Below are positions 7,383 through 16,179 of a stretch of 64,000 nt of DNA, in pieces. Source of the DNA: Acinetobacter sp. ANC 4173 (GTDB lineage Bacteria; Pseudomonadota; Gammaproteobacteria; Pseudomonadales; Moraxellaceae); assembly GCF_004331255.1 (NCBI RefSeq), contig NZ_SJOF01000016.1, positions 1 through 64,000 of the forward strand, in the 5' to 3' direction. Both the position numbers and the translations under genes were made by a program. Under the pieces are notes generated by a model. That model worked only from the letters and a program-made list of their open reading frames with translations, did not search any database and had not been told where the DNA came from. Position 1 is the stretch's first letter. The number at the start of each line of letters is the position of its first letter.

Positions 7383-9218
7383 TTAAGGTCCTAGATCTTG
7401 TCCGAATTGTTTTAATTGTTGTAACAGCTCAGCTTCGCTAAATGCTCCTGTTAAACGGAGTCCGCGAATTTCCTGTTGTTGAGGGGTCAAAAATAAATAG
7501 GTCGGTGGACCTAAAATATCCCATTGATTCAATAATTGTTGATGACTGGCATCGTAATGACTTAAATCCAACTTAATCAGCGTGTATGGACTGAGTGCTT
7601 GCTGGACTTGGGCTGATTTTAAAATGCGATGCTCAATCGGCTGACATGCCACGCACCAGTCTGCATAAACATCAATCACAATGGCCCGATCTTTCGGAGC
7701 TTGTGCCAGAATCTGCTGAAACTCTGCGGCGGTTTGCGCCACATGCCACTGCATCTGTTGTTGCCCCTGTTCTACGAAGAAACGCTGGCTTTGTTGATAT
7801 TGGCTATACAGCACATAAGGCACCACCAACAGCAGAATCACAAGATATAATGGCCGTAAAGGCGATTGTTGCCATAGGGCACGATACAGCGCATAACCGA
7901 TAAAGCTGAGACCCAATAACAGACTTAAACTCTGCATCCAGCCTTCTGAAAGCAAGGGGCGAATAAAATAAAGCGCTAAGGCCAACATCAGAAAGGCAAA
8001 TAACACCTTAATCTGGTTCATCCATAAACCTGCTTTTGGCAAGGCTTTAGCCCCAAGAATACTGGCCAGCAATAAAGGTAGGCCCATACCAAAACCCAGC
8101 GTAAACAACAGTAAAGCACCTTGCCACTGATTCTGGGTTTGAGAAATAAATAGCAAAGCGCCTGCCAGTGGTGCCGTCATACAAGGGCCGACCAGCAAAG
8201 CTGAAATCATCCCCATAACTGCCGCGCCAATCAGGCTACCGCCTTTTTGCATCGACTGCCAATGATCTAAACGATGTACCACTGCATGTGGCAAACGTAA
8301 TTCGAATAATCCAAATAAATTGAGCGCAAACACCACGAACAGCAAACTAAATGCAATTAAAGTTGAGGGCTGTTGTAACCAACGCTGAAAGTTCAACCCT
8401 GCCGAAGAGGCGACCAAACCCAACACGGCATAGACCATCGCCATACTGCATACAAACACCAAAGCAATCATCCATGCTTTAACTCCGCGCCGATCACGTA
8501 CAATCAAGGAGCTGAGAATTGGGATCATGGGTAAAGAACAAGGGGTAAATGCCAACAAAATACCCAAGCCTAAAAACAGCAATAAACCGTAAATCGGTGA
8601 GCGCTCGGCTAATTGTGTAGACCAGTGTTGGTCCTGCGCCGTTTGTTGTGCAGGTGCTGAAAGGTTCTGATCTAAGGTATCTGGATTTTCGGCAGAAAAA
8701 GTATTGCTATTCGCGCTTAAATCTAACAACCGTTTGGGAGCGACCGTTTGGTTCTGTAAGGCCACCAAACCATCTGCATCGGTTTTAAATTCAATGGTTT
8801 GTGGTGGATAACAAATACGGTCTTTGGCACAACCTTGCCAAGTCACTTGATAGGTTTGTGAAGCCTGCGTTGGCACATTAAATTGTACCTGCTGATAATA
8901 GACTTGAGTTTGACCATAGTTATCATCATGCAAAGCTTGCGCTGGCGGTAATGTTAATGGTAAGACTTGCTGACCTTGCCGCACCTCAAATTTATGCTGA
9001 TACAAATAATAATGTTCAGGGATATTCCAATGTAACTGCACTTCCTGTGCAGTTACAGATTCGACTTGAACAGGAAAAGCCTCTTCGGCAGATAATAAGG
9101 CTTGCTGCGCATGCAGGAAGGTTGAACAGAATGCCAACAAAACAGCACACAGCCCGAGCACACTGCGCCCATAAGATTTTGAAAGCAGCAGAGACTTTTC
9201 CATAAACAAGACTGACAC
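7383..9218 (-). CDS. dsbD: Thiol:disulfide interchange protein DsbD
   Basis: DsbD carries electrons from cytoplasmic thioredoxin across the inner membrane to periplasmic DsbC/DsbG-type partners. All parts are visible in about 611 residues: a signal peptide ending near HAQQ; an N-terminal periplasmic domain with the C-x5-C pair CAKDRIC; an eight-segment membrane domain with TPCSLP and GPCMTAP holding the buried cysteines; and a C-terminal thioredoxin domain with WCVAC. The start is uncertain: GTG 9218 lies 2 bases after the preceding stop and may be reached by re-initiation. ATG 9203 gives a cleaner signal peptide. Confidence 0.95.
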   Translation of the reverse strand: MSVLFMEKSLLLSKSYGRSVLGLCAVLLAFCSTFLHAQQALLSAEEAFPVQVESVTAQEVQLHWNIPEHYYLYQHKFEVRQGQQVLPLTLPPAQALHDDNYGQTQVYYQQVQFNVPTQASQTYQVTWQGCAKDRICYPPQTIEFKTDADGLVALQNQTVAPKRLLDLSANSNTFSAENPDTLDQNLSAPAQQTAQDQHWSTQLAERSPIYGLLLFLGLGILLAFTPCSLPMIPILSSLIVRDRRGVKAWMIALVFVCSMAMVYAVLGLVASSAGLNFQRWLQQPSTLIAFSLLFVVFALNLFGLFELRLPHAVVHRLDHWQSMQKGGSLIGAAVMGMISALLVGPCMTAPLAGALLFISQTQNQWQGALLLFTLGFGMGLPLLLASILGAKALPKAGLWMNQIKVLFAFLMLALALYFIRPLLSEGWMQSLSLLLGLSFIGYALYRALWQQSPLRPLYLVILLLVVPYVLYSQYQQSQRFFVEQGQQQMQWHVAQTAAEFQQILAQAPKDRAIVIDVYADWCVACQPIEHRILKSAQVQQALSPYTLIKLDLSHYDASHQQLLNQWDILGPPTYLFLTPQQQEIRGLRLTGAFSEAELLQQLKQFGQDLGP

Positions 9219-9220
9219 CC

Positions 9221-9991
9221 TTAGAATAAGTATGAAACGCCTAAACCTGATTGATAACTTTTATCTGCACCACTGAGTACCACACCAACACTGGCATCGA
9301 ACTGAGTACGGTCATTCAACGCATAAATAACCCCCGAGCCCAGTGAATATTCATAATGTTGGCTCTCTGCTTTGCGATATACAAATTCAGAAAAACCAGA
9401 CCATTTGTCAGAAAGTTTATAGCCAATCGTAGGGATTGCCGTCACAGCCCAATCACCATTTTGGACTTCATAGCGCATGGTAATCGACGTGTCGACCAAG
9501 TCGTTTTGTTTATAAGAAACGGCTGTTGCCAAGGCATAAATATCATCTTCTGCGGTAAAACCGTCATTCCCGGTTGCCAACACCGCTTCCACAAGCACGG
9601 CCATGGTCAAGTTGTCATCGTTCAAATCAATTGCACTTTTTAAACCGATGCTCACATCACCTAAACCGTCTTCATCAACCGTTTTACCCGCTTGCTTAAC
9701 CTGACTCCAAGAAGGACCTTGCCAACCCAGTTGTAATTCTAAGTTATGTGCTATCCCCGTACGAAGTAGCATGTCGGCATTCAGCGTGGTCGTTTTTTGC
9801 TGCACACCATTGACCGTACTTTCTTCATAGTTCGCGCTCGGTAAACCTTGTTCCCAAGCCAGTTGCCCAACAGGGGTAATCCCTGTTCCAAGGCCTGAAC
9901 CTGGTCGATCAAAAGAAAAGTCTGCCGCAAAAGCTGGACAAGCCGCACCAAGGGTTAGTGCCAATACGCCACATTGTTGTAAATTTTTCAT
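9221..9991 (-). CDS. Outer-membrane beta-barrel protein, transporter-like
   Basis: A 256-residue secreted protein: signal peptide MKNLQQCGVLALTLGAACPAFA, then a start resembling the PF13557 (phenol-degradation meta-pathway/OM transporter) family, FSFDRPGSGLGTGITPVGQLAWEQGLP. The remainder alternates amphipathic beta-strands and ends in an aromatic residue (SYLF), the usual signature for BamA-mediated insertion. Function and cargo are unknown. It starts with a good GAGGC ribosome site and runs directly into dsbD, so the two are likely co-transcribed and perhaps translationally coupled. Confidence 0.8.
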   Translation of the reverse strand: MKNLQQCGVLALTLGAACPAFAADFSFDRPGSGLGTGITPVGQLAWEQGLPSANYEESTVNGVQQKTTTLNADMLLRTGIAHNLELQLGWQGPSWSQVKQAGKTVDEDGLGDVSIGLKSAIDLNDDNLTMAVLVEAVLATGNDGFTAEDDIYALATAVSYKQNDLVDTSITMRYEVQNGDWAVTAIPTIGYKLSDKWSGFSEFVYRKAESQHYEYSLGSGVIYALNDRTQFDASVGVVLSGADKSYQSGLGVSYLF

Positions 9992-10006
9992 AATTTGCCT
10001 CGGTGA

Positions 10007-10549
10007 TTAAGCCAATTCTTTCGACATTTTTGCACCCTGACTACGCAATAGCTCTAGGGTTTGACGCTCTTCAGGCAAGGCTTCACCCCAGTTAATTTCA
10101 TCAAAGTCACAATCAAAAAATAAATCACTAATTGAAGATAAAATCGTCAGCCCTTGCTCATCACGGGTATTTGGATCAACCTTAATAGCCAACAAACGCT
10201 GTACAGCAGGTACACATGCTGAACTTGCGGCATCCCAAAGTGGGCCATACAACTCTTCGCTGTCCCATAAATGAAAATTAGCTTTGGCTTGAATTAAGGC
10301 TTCCAAAATATCCAAATGAACGGCTAATTCTTGCTGTTTTTGTTCTTCGCTGAGTCCTTGACCTGCTTCATAGGCTTCGCTGACATGTTCCCACCATTGA
10401 AATAAACCATCCGACCACACGGAAACAGCAGGTCCTTTTTCAGCATCAATAAAGTTTGGATCTAAACCACCAGCCAAAAGATGTTGTACTTGTGGCAGGT
10501 CTAATTCTTCTATCGCCTGCACAAAGACTTGTTGTTGTGCTGTTAACAT
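10007..10549 (-). CDS. Ankyrin-repeat-type hypothetical protein
   Basis: A 180-residue acidic cytoplasmic protein. Ankyrin-like units are visible: DLPQVQHLLAGGLDPNFID near residue 17 and VPAVQRLLAIKVDPNTRDEQGLTIL near 113, each with the helix-turn-helix and DPN turn. The middle (HLDILEALIQAKANFHLWD) looks like a degenerate third unit. Ankyrin proteins bind partner proteins; none is suggested here. It sits 16 bases upstream of the barrel gene in the same direction and may head that operon, though its ribosome site is weak. Confidence 0.75.
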   Translation of the reverse strand: MLTAQQQVFVQAIEELDLPQVQHLLAGGLDPNFIDAEKGPAVSVWSDGLFQWWEHVSEAYEAGQGLSEEQKQQELAVHLDILEALIQAKANFHLWDSEELYGPLWDAASSACVPAVQRLLAIKVDPNTRDEQGLTILSSISDLFFDCDFDEINWGEALPEERQTLELLRSQGAKMSKELA

Positions 10550-10641
10550 GGAACATACTCTTTCATCAGTTTTAGAATATTATGCCGAATTCTCGGTCAT
10601 TTGTTTTAGGTAAATGTATATCTAAAGTTTTTAATTCATAT

Positions 10642-10668
10642 AAAAAAGCCCCGCAGGGCTTTTTTCTA
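10642..10668 (-). terminator. Terminator of the RaiA/HPF-like gene
   Basis: AAAAAAGCCC, loop CGCA and GGGCTTTTTT form a strong GC stem flanked by A and T tracts, between the ribosome-factor gene and the ankyrin gene. Confidence 0.85.
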
Positions 10669-10690
10669 TTTTAGGCTCAATCAGTTGAGC

Positions 10691-11068
10691 TCAATCTTCA
10701 TCATCAATTACATCTTTGTCTGCATCAGCATCCGCAAATTCTAATTGCCCACCTCGGGGATTTTCTCTTTTTTCAAACAGATGCTCAAGGCTACGTTTCA
10801 AACGATCCATAGCGCCATGAAAGGCAGTATCCACATTATGAGCTTTATGATTCACAACCACAGGTTTTAATCCTGCTGGACGTGCTTCAATCATACATTT
10901 AATATCATCATCGCCGCCTTTTACGCCATTTTCATCACTTAAATGTACGGAGAAATGGGTAATACGTTCACTATGACGTTGAAATTCTTGATTCAGTTCT
11001 GCACGCACATAACTAATTAAACGATCATTATTTTGAATGTTTTTATCTGTACGGATTTCAATGTTCAT
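10691..11068 (-). CDS. HPF/RaiA-family ribosome-associated protein
   Basis: A 125-residue protein of the hibernation-promoting factor fold: MNIEIRTDKNI at the start, a strand-helix-strand layout with DGIKCMIEAR-like DDDIKCMIEARPAGLKPV, then DTAFHGAMDRLKRSLEHL. Such proteins bind the small ribosomal subunit in stress or stationary phase. This member ends in a long acidic tail rich in Asp, unlike classical HPF. The ATG has an ideal AGAGGATGAG ribosome site. It has its own terminator, so it is probably a single-gene unit. Confidence 0.85.
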   Translation of the reverse strand: MNIEIRTDKNIQNNDRLISYVRAELNQEFQRHSERITHFSVHLSDENGVKGGDDDIKCMIEARPAGLKPVVVNHKAHNVDTAFHGAMDRLKRSLEHLFEKRENPRGGQLEFADADADKDVIDDED

Positions 11069-11309
11069 AATCTCATCCTCTTTATTTATCTGAATCTTTT
11101 TTGTGCAAAACTTTTCTATCTTGGCACGCTTGTAACTTGCTGTTTACACAGCATTCGAACATCTTGAATCAATTTTGGAACCAATCTCCTCATTGAAATG
11201 ATGAACACTTTTGAGTCTGCAGAATCGTGTCCTTGTCCTTTGAATATCGGGCTTAACTCAAAAATATGCAAGTGCTATTTTAAAAAAATTATCAAAAGGA
11301 TAACCAATT

Positions 11310-11930
11310 GTGACAACTCCTTACTTGCATGGTCAAGAACTCATCAACTCGATACGTAGCGCACGCTATTCCCGTCATTTAATTGGCTATCCATGGCCAA
11401 ATTCTCCTGATGCTGCATGGCCACATTAGGCCCGTATTGCAGTGCAGTGCGTACTAAATTATGAAGAAGGTGGAGAAAACCAAATCGAGCATGGAGATGC
11501 AGGTTCGGAACAATTTTGATCAGAAATTTTTGGCTACCCTCTTCTCGGTTGATAGACCAGACGAGATAGCCCTCAAACACGACATTACGGGCTGAGTTTC
11601 CGCAGATCCAGTACGACAGTGATGACTATAGTGATGATGACCTTTCTGGATCACATTGACCCATACTGCAGGTGAATGTCGCCCGCGCCTCATTATTCCT
11701 TATACGCTGGATAGCAATCATGTGAAATTCAGTGCTGCCAATGGTTTTAGTACCAGTGAGCAATTGTTCCAGTATTTAAAAAATTCTTTTGATGTTTTAT
11801 CTGCTGAAGCGGAACATCGTCCTCAAGTGCTCTCGATGGGTATGCATGGCCGCTTGCTTGGTCATTCAGGGCGCTTTAAAGCCTGACAAAAAGTTTTAGA
11901 TTATATTCAATCACATGAACAAGTCTGTAT
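11310..11930 (+). pseudogene. puuE-type allantoinase/polysaccharide deacetylase pseudogene
   Basis: Three reading-frame fragments in order rebuild a cyclic-imidase PuuE-like NodB-family protein. Fragment 1 begins at GTG 11310 behind AAAAGGA and reads YSRHLIGYPWPNSPDAAWPH, then an in-frame TAG at 11427, then ARIAVQCVLNYEEGGENQ and HGDAGSEQF, then TGA where the family has Leu. A block of the catalytic core is missing. Fragment 2 reads YDSDDYSDD. A frameshift leads to fragment 3, PFWITLTHTAGE, IIPYTLDSN, LSMGMHGRLLGHSGRF, a TGA and LDYIQSHE. Two or three nonsense changes, a frameshift and a deletion mean it is dead. Intact homologues hydrolyse allantoin. The 11656-11886 open frame is just fragment 3. 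Confidence 0.85.
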
Positions 11931-12334
11931 TCATTAGTTTTATTGCATAATCGTGCCTTAAAGATTGTTCACCTCAGTGCACAATAGAATACCACCCGAC
12001 GTCCCTTTTTATATATGCTCTCACTCGACTCAAAGCTCCCCACAATTGACCATTCAGTTAATTATTTTTCACAGAATCGGTGCAAATCTTTGTCTCATAA
12101 AACTTTTATGTTACTGAATAAACACCCAATAAATTTAAATCGTATTTTTACATCCGCAAAAAACCAATAAAACATATACCATTTGGTAAAATTATCAATA
12201 TTTTCAATGACATTGATTAGCGTTTTTCCATCTACATTTCAATGGCTGATTTTTTAAATTATTGGTCAAATTTGGCTTTATTTTTGCTAAAGAATCTGTA
12301 TCCTTTATACGCTTTCTCGGGGGAGATATTTTTA
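11931..12334. other. Gene-free AT-rich spacer
   Basis: About 400 bases between the pseudogene and the channel gene. It presumably holds the channel's promoter. I see no ORF, hairpin with T run or clear operator in it. Confidence 0.5.
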
Positions 12335-13057
12335 ATGAAACTGACTCAAATTGCAGCAACGTGTGCATTGGCTACGGCTGCGACTTTTACTCAAGCAGCG
12401 CCAATCTGGCAAGATTTTAGTATCACGGGTTTATATGGTGAAGATTACCAACTGATTGCACGTGAAGACGAGCAAAGTACGGTAACTTTTGAATACGCAG
12501 CAAAATTGCAATATGGTGATTTTTTCGCTTTTGCTGACCGTACCAATAACGATGTGAGTGGCAACGAAACTTATTTCGAAGCTTCACCGCGTTTGAGCCT
12601 TGGTGCCGTCTCTGGTCAAAAACTTGAGCTTGGACCAATTAAAGATGTATTGGTTGCAACCACTTGGGAAGGTGGTGAAGGCTTCAATAACTATTTATAT
12701 GGTATTGGTGTAGATTTAGCGATTCCATATTTCCAATATGCACAAGTCAACCTCTACAAAGCTGACAATGATGTGCAAAAAGATGACTACCAAATGACTT
12801 TGGTGTATGGTGCGCCATTTAAGTTAGGTTCAGAAGACTTCTTGGTTGATGGTTTCTTGGACTGGTCAACTGCTGAAAAAGGCGATCACGCGAGTGAAAT
12901 GAACTGGACCTCGCAGTGGAAATGGAATGTGGGTAAACACATTTCTCCAAGCACACGTTTATACCTCGGTGCTGAATGGTCAGTATGGAACAACAAATAC
13001 GGTATTTCGGGTAAAGATGAAAATAACGTCAGTGCCTTAATTAAATACCATTTCTAA
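12335..13057 (+). CDS. Tsx-like nucleoside-channel family outer-membrane protein
   Basis: A 240-residue barrel protein. Signal peptide MKLTQIAATCALATAATFTQA is followed by PIWQDFSITGLYGEDYQL, and the mature part alternates beta-strands (FEYAAKLQYGDFFAFADRTN, YEASPRLSLG-like FEASPRLSLG) ending in the insertion signature LIKYHF. These segments match the Tsx/DUF5020 nucleoside-specific channel family. It would let nucleosides or similar solutes across the outer membrane. ATG 12335 has a strong GGGGGAGA ribosome site nine bases upstream; the longer frame from 12242 has none. A terminator shared with the opposing gene follows. Confidence 0.85.
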   Translation: MKLTQIAATCALATAATFTQAAPIWQDFSITGLYGEDYQLIAREDEQSTVTFEYAAKLQYGDFFAFADRTNNDVSGNETYFEASPRLSLGAVSGQKLELGPIKDVLVATTWEGGEGFNNYLYGIGVDLAIPYFQYAQVNLYKADNDVQKDDYQMTLVYGAPFKLGSEDFLVDGFLDWSTAEKGDHASEMNWTSQWKWNVGKHISPSTRLYLGAEWSVWNNKYGISGKDENNVSALIKYHF

Positions 13058-13074
13058 TGGGTTAAATAGACGTT

Positions 13075-13105
13075 AAAAAAGCAAGACATTAGTCTTGCTT
13101 TTTTT
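13075..13105. terminator. Bidirectional terminator
   Basis: AAAAAGCAAGAC, loop ATTA and GTCTTGCTTTTTTT lie between the convergent channel and DUF1877-like genes. Confidence 0.85.
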
Positions 13106-13130
13106 ATGGCTAAATGAAAAGTCTCACCGT

Positions 13131-13631
13131 TTAAATTAAGCGCTTTGGACGTAAATTTTCTGCAATGAGACTGATCACCGCATGATTCTGTTGCATGGCA
13201 TTGCGATAAAAGCTTTTTAATTGGGTCAGTAATAAGGTCAATTCAGCTTGATCCAACTCAGCCGTGTTATTTCCTAATAACTGAGCAACATCGGAAGTAG
13301 GACGGTGTTGCCGACAATATTTTTGCAAATCTTCCGTGCTAATTTGTTCGAGTGCCTGCGTTAATTCCATCACATGGACCGCAGGGTTATAACGTGCAAC
13401 AGGTTTTAATTTTGGATGTTCTGAGATGGGATATTCCGCATAAATTAAATCATGCAAACTCAAACTTGCTGAACTATGTTGGCTCAAGACCAGATCCAAC
13501 ACTGGCCATAGTTTCCCCAAATCGATCTGTTGCTGTAAGTTTGGCGCATGCTCTATATCCTTCATGCTGTAGGCATCAAGCATCAAATTTTCTAAATCAT
13601 TCGGGGCAATGCTAAAAAGAAACGCGTCCAT
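13131..13631 (-). CDS. Hypothetical protein, possibly DUF1877
   Basis: A 166-residue cytoplasmic protein with no signal or membrane segment. The stretch LGKLWPVLDLVLS near residue 37, then ARYNPAVHVMELTQALEQISTEDLQKYC, resembles DUF1877 (YfbM-like) proteins, where a dual-start motif is followed by a proline-rich turn and two helices. I rate the family match as moderate; the function is unknown either way. ATG 13631 is chosen because AGAAGG lies eight bases upstream, while the upstream GTG overlaps that site. Confidence 0.68.
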   Translation of the reverse strand: MDAFLFSIAPNDLENLMLDAYSMKDIEHAPNLQQQIDLGKLWPVLDLVLSQHSSASLSLHDLIYAEYPISEHPKLKPVARYNPAVHVMELTQALEQISTEDLQKYCRQHRPTSDVAQLLGNNTAELDQAELTLLLTQLKSFYRNAMQQNHAVISLIAENLRPKRLI

Positions 13632-13872
13632 GATGAGCACCTTCTTATATTTATTGAAATTAGCTTAGCTCGATTTTTACGGCAAAACACTCGCTAAAAT
13701 GTGTCAATTCAACAGTAGTTTGTAACCTCAGAAGCAAACGATTTTATTTCTGTTGGTCTTATTCAAAACTCGCTGTATTGATAAAGGCCATTTCGCTACA
13801 AGCATTTGGAGATTTCAATTCATACAGTTTGCCGTAGAATAAGCCTGACTCTATTCTTCTATTTGAATAACA

Positions 13873-14622
13873 ATGAATATTTTTAAAATTTTAGCACTTG
13901 GCTGCACAATAAGTGTCTTTCTATCATTTTCCAGCACTCAGGCTGCGGAATGGAACTATGAACAAGAATTACAGCAAGGCTGTGGCAAGCTGAAACAATA
14001 CGCTCGATTGGGTAAGCAATATTATGACCAAAAACAATATGCCAAAGCCCTAACCCAATTTGAAGATCAGGCGGCTTGGTCACATTTTTGCCAAATCAAT
14101 GCCGAAGAGAGTGGTGTTAATGTTACAGATCGTGAGATCGAAATCGCCAACAATAATGTCGGGCTGACCTATGCCAAACTGGGCAGACCCCTTTGGGCAC
14201 AGGCATGGTTTCTACGCAATCCTGATTCTAAAATGAGCCAGTTTAATTTATCCCAATTGCTTAAGATGCAACCTTCATCCTCTTTAGCAGGGACTTATGT
14301 CCGTGCAAATGGTTTCGGACAATGGGACTCCATCACCGTAAAGAAACTAAAAAATACTTATCAAATTGAATTTGAAGGCTATTACTTCGGGTTACGCGGT
14401 CTAATTTATGGACCAAACCTCGGCAACTTTGATGTAGAAATGCCGTTAAATCAGAAACATGCCGTGTACCACTATGAAGATTGTCAGATTGATTTGCAGT
14501 TTGCCTCACACCCACAGCAGGGACCGCAAATTGTGGTAGAGGAACAGCAAAATACATCAGGCTGTGGCTTTGGGCATAATGTTTCAGCCAGTGGTACGTA
14601 CCTGAAAGTAGAAGCTAAATAA
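13873..14622 (+). CDS. Secreted protein of unknown function with TPR-like region
   Basis: A 249-residue exported protein. The signal peptide runs to about residue 24 (FSSTQA-AEW). Residues 35-110 look like two helical tetratricopeptide-like hairpins (YYDQKQYAKALTQFEDQAA; NNNVGLTYAKLGRPLWAQAWFL). The C-terminal half (from about 137) is beta-rich: SLAGTYVRANGFGQWDSITVKKLKN, EFEGYYFGLRGLI and a Cys pair at CQIDLQF and SGCGFG. I do not recognise a named family. The two-part layout suggests a periplasmic binding or assembly role, but this is a guess. A terminator shared with urtE follows. Confidence 0.75.
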   Translation: MNIFKILALGCTISVFLSFSSTQAAEWNYEQELQQGCGKLKQYARLGKQYYDQKQYAKALTQFEDQAAWSHFCQINAEESGVNVTDREIEIANNNVGLTYAKLGRPLWAQAWFLRNPDSKMSQFNLSQLLKMQPSSSLAGTYVRANGFGQWDSITVKKLKNTYQIEFEGYYFGLRGLIYGPNLGNFDVEMPLNQKHAVYHYEDCQIDLQFASHPQQGPQIVVEEQQNTSGCGFGHNVSASGTYLKVEAK

Positions 14623-14623
14623 T

Positions 14624-14646
14624 AAAAAAGCCTCATCAGAGGCTTT
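14624..14646. terminator. Terminator between the secreted protein and urtE
   Basis: AAAAAGCCTC, loop ATCA and GAGGCTTT. On the minus strand the A tract becomes a T run, so it also ends the urt operon. Confidence 0.75.
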
Positions 14647-14651
14647 CCTGT

Positions 14652-15350
14652 TTAAATCGCCACTAAATCTTTAATGCCTTTTTCAGGCATTTCTGCACCT
14701 GCGCCCTGTGCAATCACTTGACCACGTGCCATCACGGTATAGCCATCTGCCAGTTCTTCAGCAAAGTCATAAAACTGTTCCACCAAGATGATGGCCATAT
14801 CTCCACCATCGGCCAGCTTACGAATCACGCGGCCAATATCTTTAATAATGGACGGCTGAATGCCCTCTGTCGGTTCATCCAAAATTAAGACTTTGGGTTC
14901 AGAAGCCAGTGCACGGGCAATCGCCAATTGCTGTTGCTGCCCTCCCGATAAATCCCCTCCACGGCGATGCTTCATTTCATGAAGTATCGGAAAAATGTCA
15001 TACAGATATTCAGGTACTTTTTTGGTTTTGGCACCAGAGAATTTCGCCATGCCAATTAAAATATTTTCTTCTACGGTTAAGGTCGAAAAAATATCCCGTC
15101 CTTGTGGGACATAAGCTAAACCCGCCCGTACTCGCTGTTCAGGACTCAATTTAGAAATGTCTTTGCCATCCAATAAAATTTGTCCTGACTTAATCGGTAA
15201 TATCCCCATCAAACATTTCAGTAAGGTGGTTTTACCGACACCATTGCGCCCCAAAACCACTGAACATTCTCCAACTGGAGCTTGAAATGACACATCACGT
15301 AAAATGTGGCTGCCGCCATAATATTGGTTTACTGCATTCACCTCTAACAT
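14652..15350 (-). CDS. urtE: Urea ABC transporter ATP-binding subunit UrtE
   Basis: UrtE is one of two ATPases driving high-affinity urea uptake. The 232-residue protein has Walker A GRNGVGKTT, the Q-loop region YVPQGRDIF, ABC signature LSGGQQQQLAIARAL and Walker B VLILDEPTEGIQPS. TEGIQPSII is typical of UrtE/LivF branches. It is the last gene of urtABCDE, 10 bases after urtD. The 11-residue upstream extension of the frame is left out because MLEVNAVNQYYGGSHILRD is the family start. Confidence 0.95.
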   Translation of the reverse strand: MLEVNAVNQYYGGSHILRDVSFQAPVGECSVVLGRNGVGKTTLLKCLMGILPIKSGQILLDGKDISKLSPEQRVRAGLAYVPQGRDIFSTLTVEENILIGMAKFSGAKTKKVPEYLYDIFPILHEMKHRRGGDLSGGQQQQLAIARALASEPKVLILDEPTEGIQPSIIKDIGRVIRKLADGGDMAIILVEQFYDFAEELADGYTVMARGQVIAQGAGAEMPEKGIKDLVAI

Positions 15351-15360
15351 CTGCTGCTCC

Positions 15361-16179
15361 TTAACGTCCCAAGTATTTCTCAATCACGTCTTCATTGGCT
15401 TGGACTTCTGCCAGCGTGCCTTCTGCCAGAATTGCACCCTGCGCCAGCACCGTGACTTTTTCACTGATGGTGTCAATAAAGCTCATGTCATGTTCAACCA
15501 CCACCAAGGTGTGCTGTTTTTTTAGTTCCAGACACAGTTCCGCAGTACGCTCGGTTTCTGCATCGGTCATACCCGCCACTGGTTCATCCAGTAGAATCAG
15601 TTTAGGACGTTGCATCAGTAACATGCCTATTTCTAACCATTGTTTTTGACCATGCGACAACAAGCCCGCTGGTTTATGTCCCCACTCTTTTAAACGAATT
15701 TGTTCAAGGGTTTGATCCAGTGCGATTTGCACCTCTGCATCCAATTTACTGAAAAAACTTTTTTTCACTCGCTTATCTTTGGGCGCAGCCAACAATAAAT
15801 TTTCCAGTACAGTGAAGTTTTCAAATACAGTGGGTTTTTGGAATTTACGCCCAATGCCCGCTTCGGCAATTTGTTCGGTACTCATCTTTGCCAAATCATA
15901 AGTTTGACCAAAAAAGGCGGATCCTTCTGTAGGACGGGTTTTGCCTGTAATCACATCCATCAATGTGGTTTTACCTGCCCCGTTGGGACCAATAATGCAG
16001 CGCAATTCGCCTTGTTTGATGTATAGCGATAAATCATTTAAAGCTCGGAAAGAGTCAAACCAGACACTGACTTGTTCCAAATACAGGGCTATCCCGTGGC
16101 TAAAATCGGCACCGTGTTCTTTGGGTCGCCCATAGCCTTCTGAAGCATGTCCACCGTGGGGCTGAATAATTTCGCTCAT
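15361..16179 (-). CDS. urtD: Urea ABC transporter ATP-binding subunit UrtD
   Basis: The second urea-transport ATPase, 272 residues and of LivG type. It has Walker A GPNGAGKTTLMDVITGKTRP, the characteristic ARKFQKPTVFENFTV-type stretch (GIGRKFQKPTVFENF), the signature LLSHGQKQWLEIGMLL and Walker B LILLDEPVAGMTDAE. Its first 30 residues are a longer, His- and Gly-rich leader than most ATPases. It overlaps urtC by four bases (ATGA), a sign of translational coupling. Confidence 0.95.
   Translation of the reverse strand: MSEIIQPHGGHASEGYGRPKEHGADFSHGIALYLEQVSVWFDSFRALNDLSLYIKQGELRCIIGPNGAGKTTLMDVITGKTRPTEGSAFFGQTYDLAKMSTEQIAEAGIGRKFQKPTVFENFTVLENLLLAAPKDKRVKKSFFSKLDAEVQIALDQTLEQIRLKEWGHKPAGLLSHGQKQWLEIGMLLMQRPKLILLDEPVAGMTDAETERTAELCLELKKQHTLVVVEHDMSFIDTISEKVTVLAQGAILAEGTLAEVQANEDVIEKYLGR

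Noticed and set aside
11122..11142. TTGGCACGCTTGTAACTTGC resembling a sigma-54 promoter
   Set aside because: The GG to GC spacing is wrong (GG-N14-GC rather than GG-N10-GC), so it would not bind sigma-54.
11344..11580. Minus-strand ORF of 78 codons
   Set aside because: It is antisense to the puuE pseudogene fragments, whose plus-strand translation is clearly homologous.
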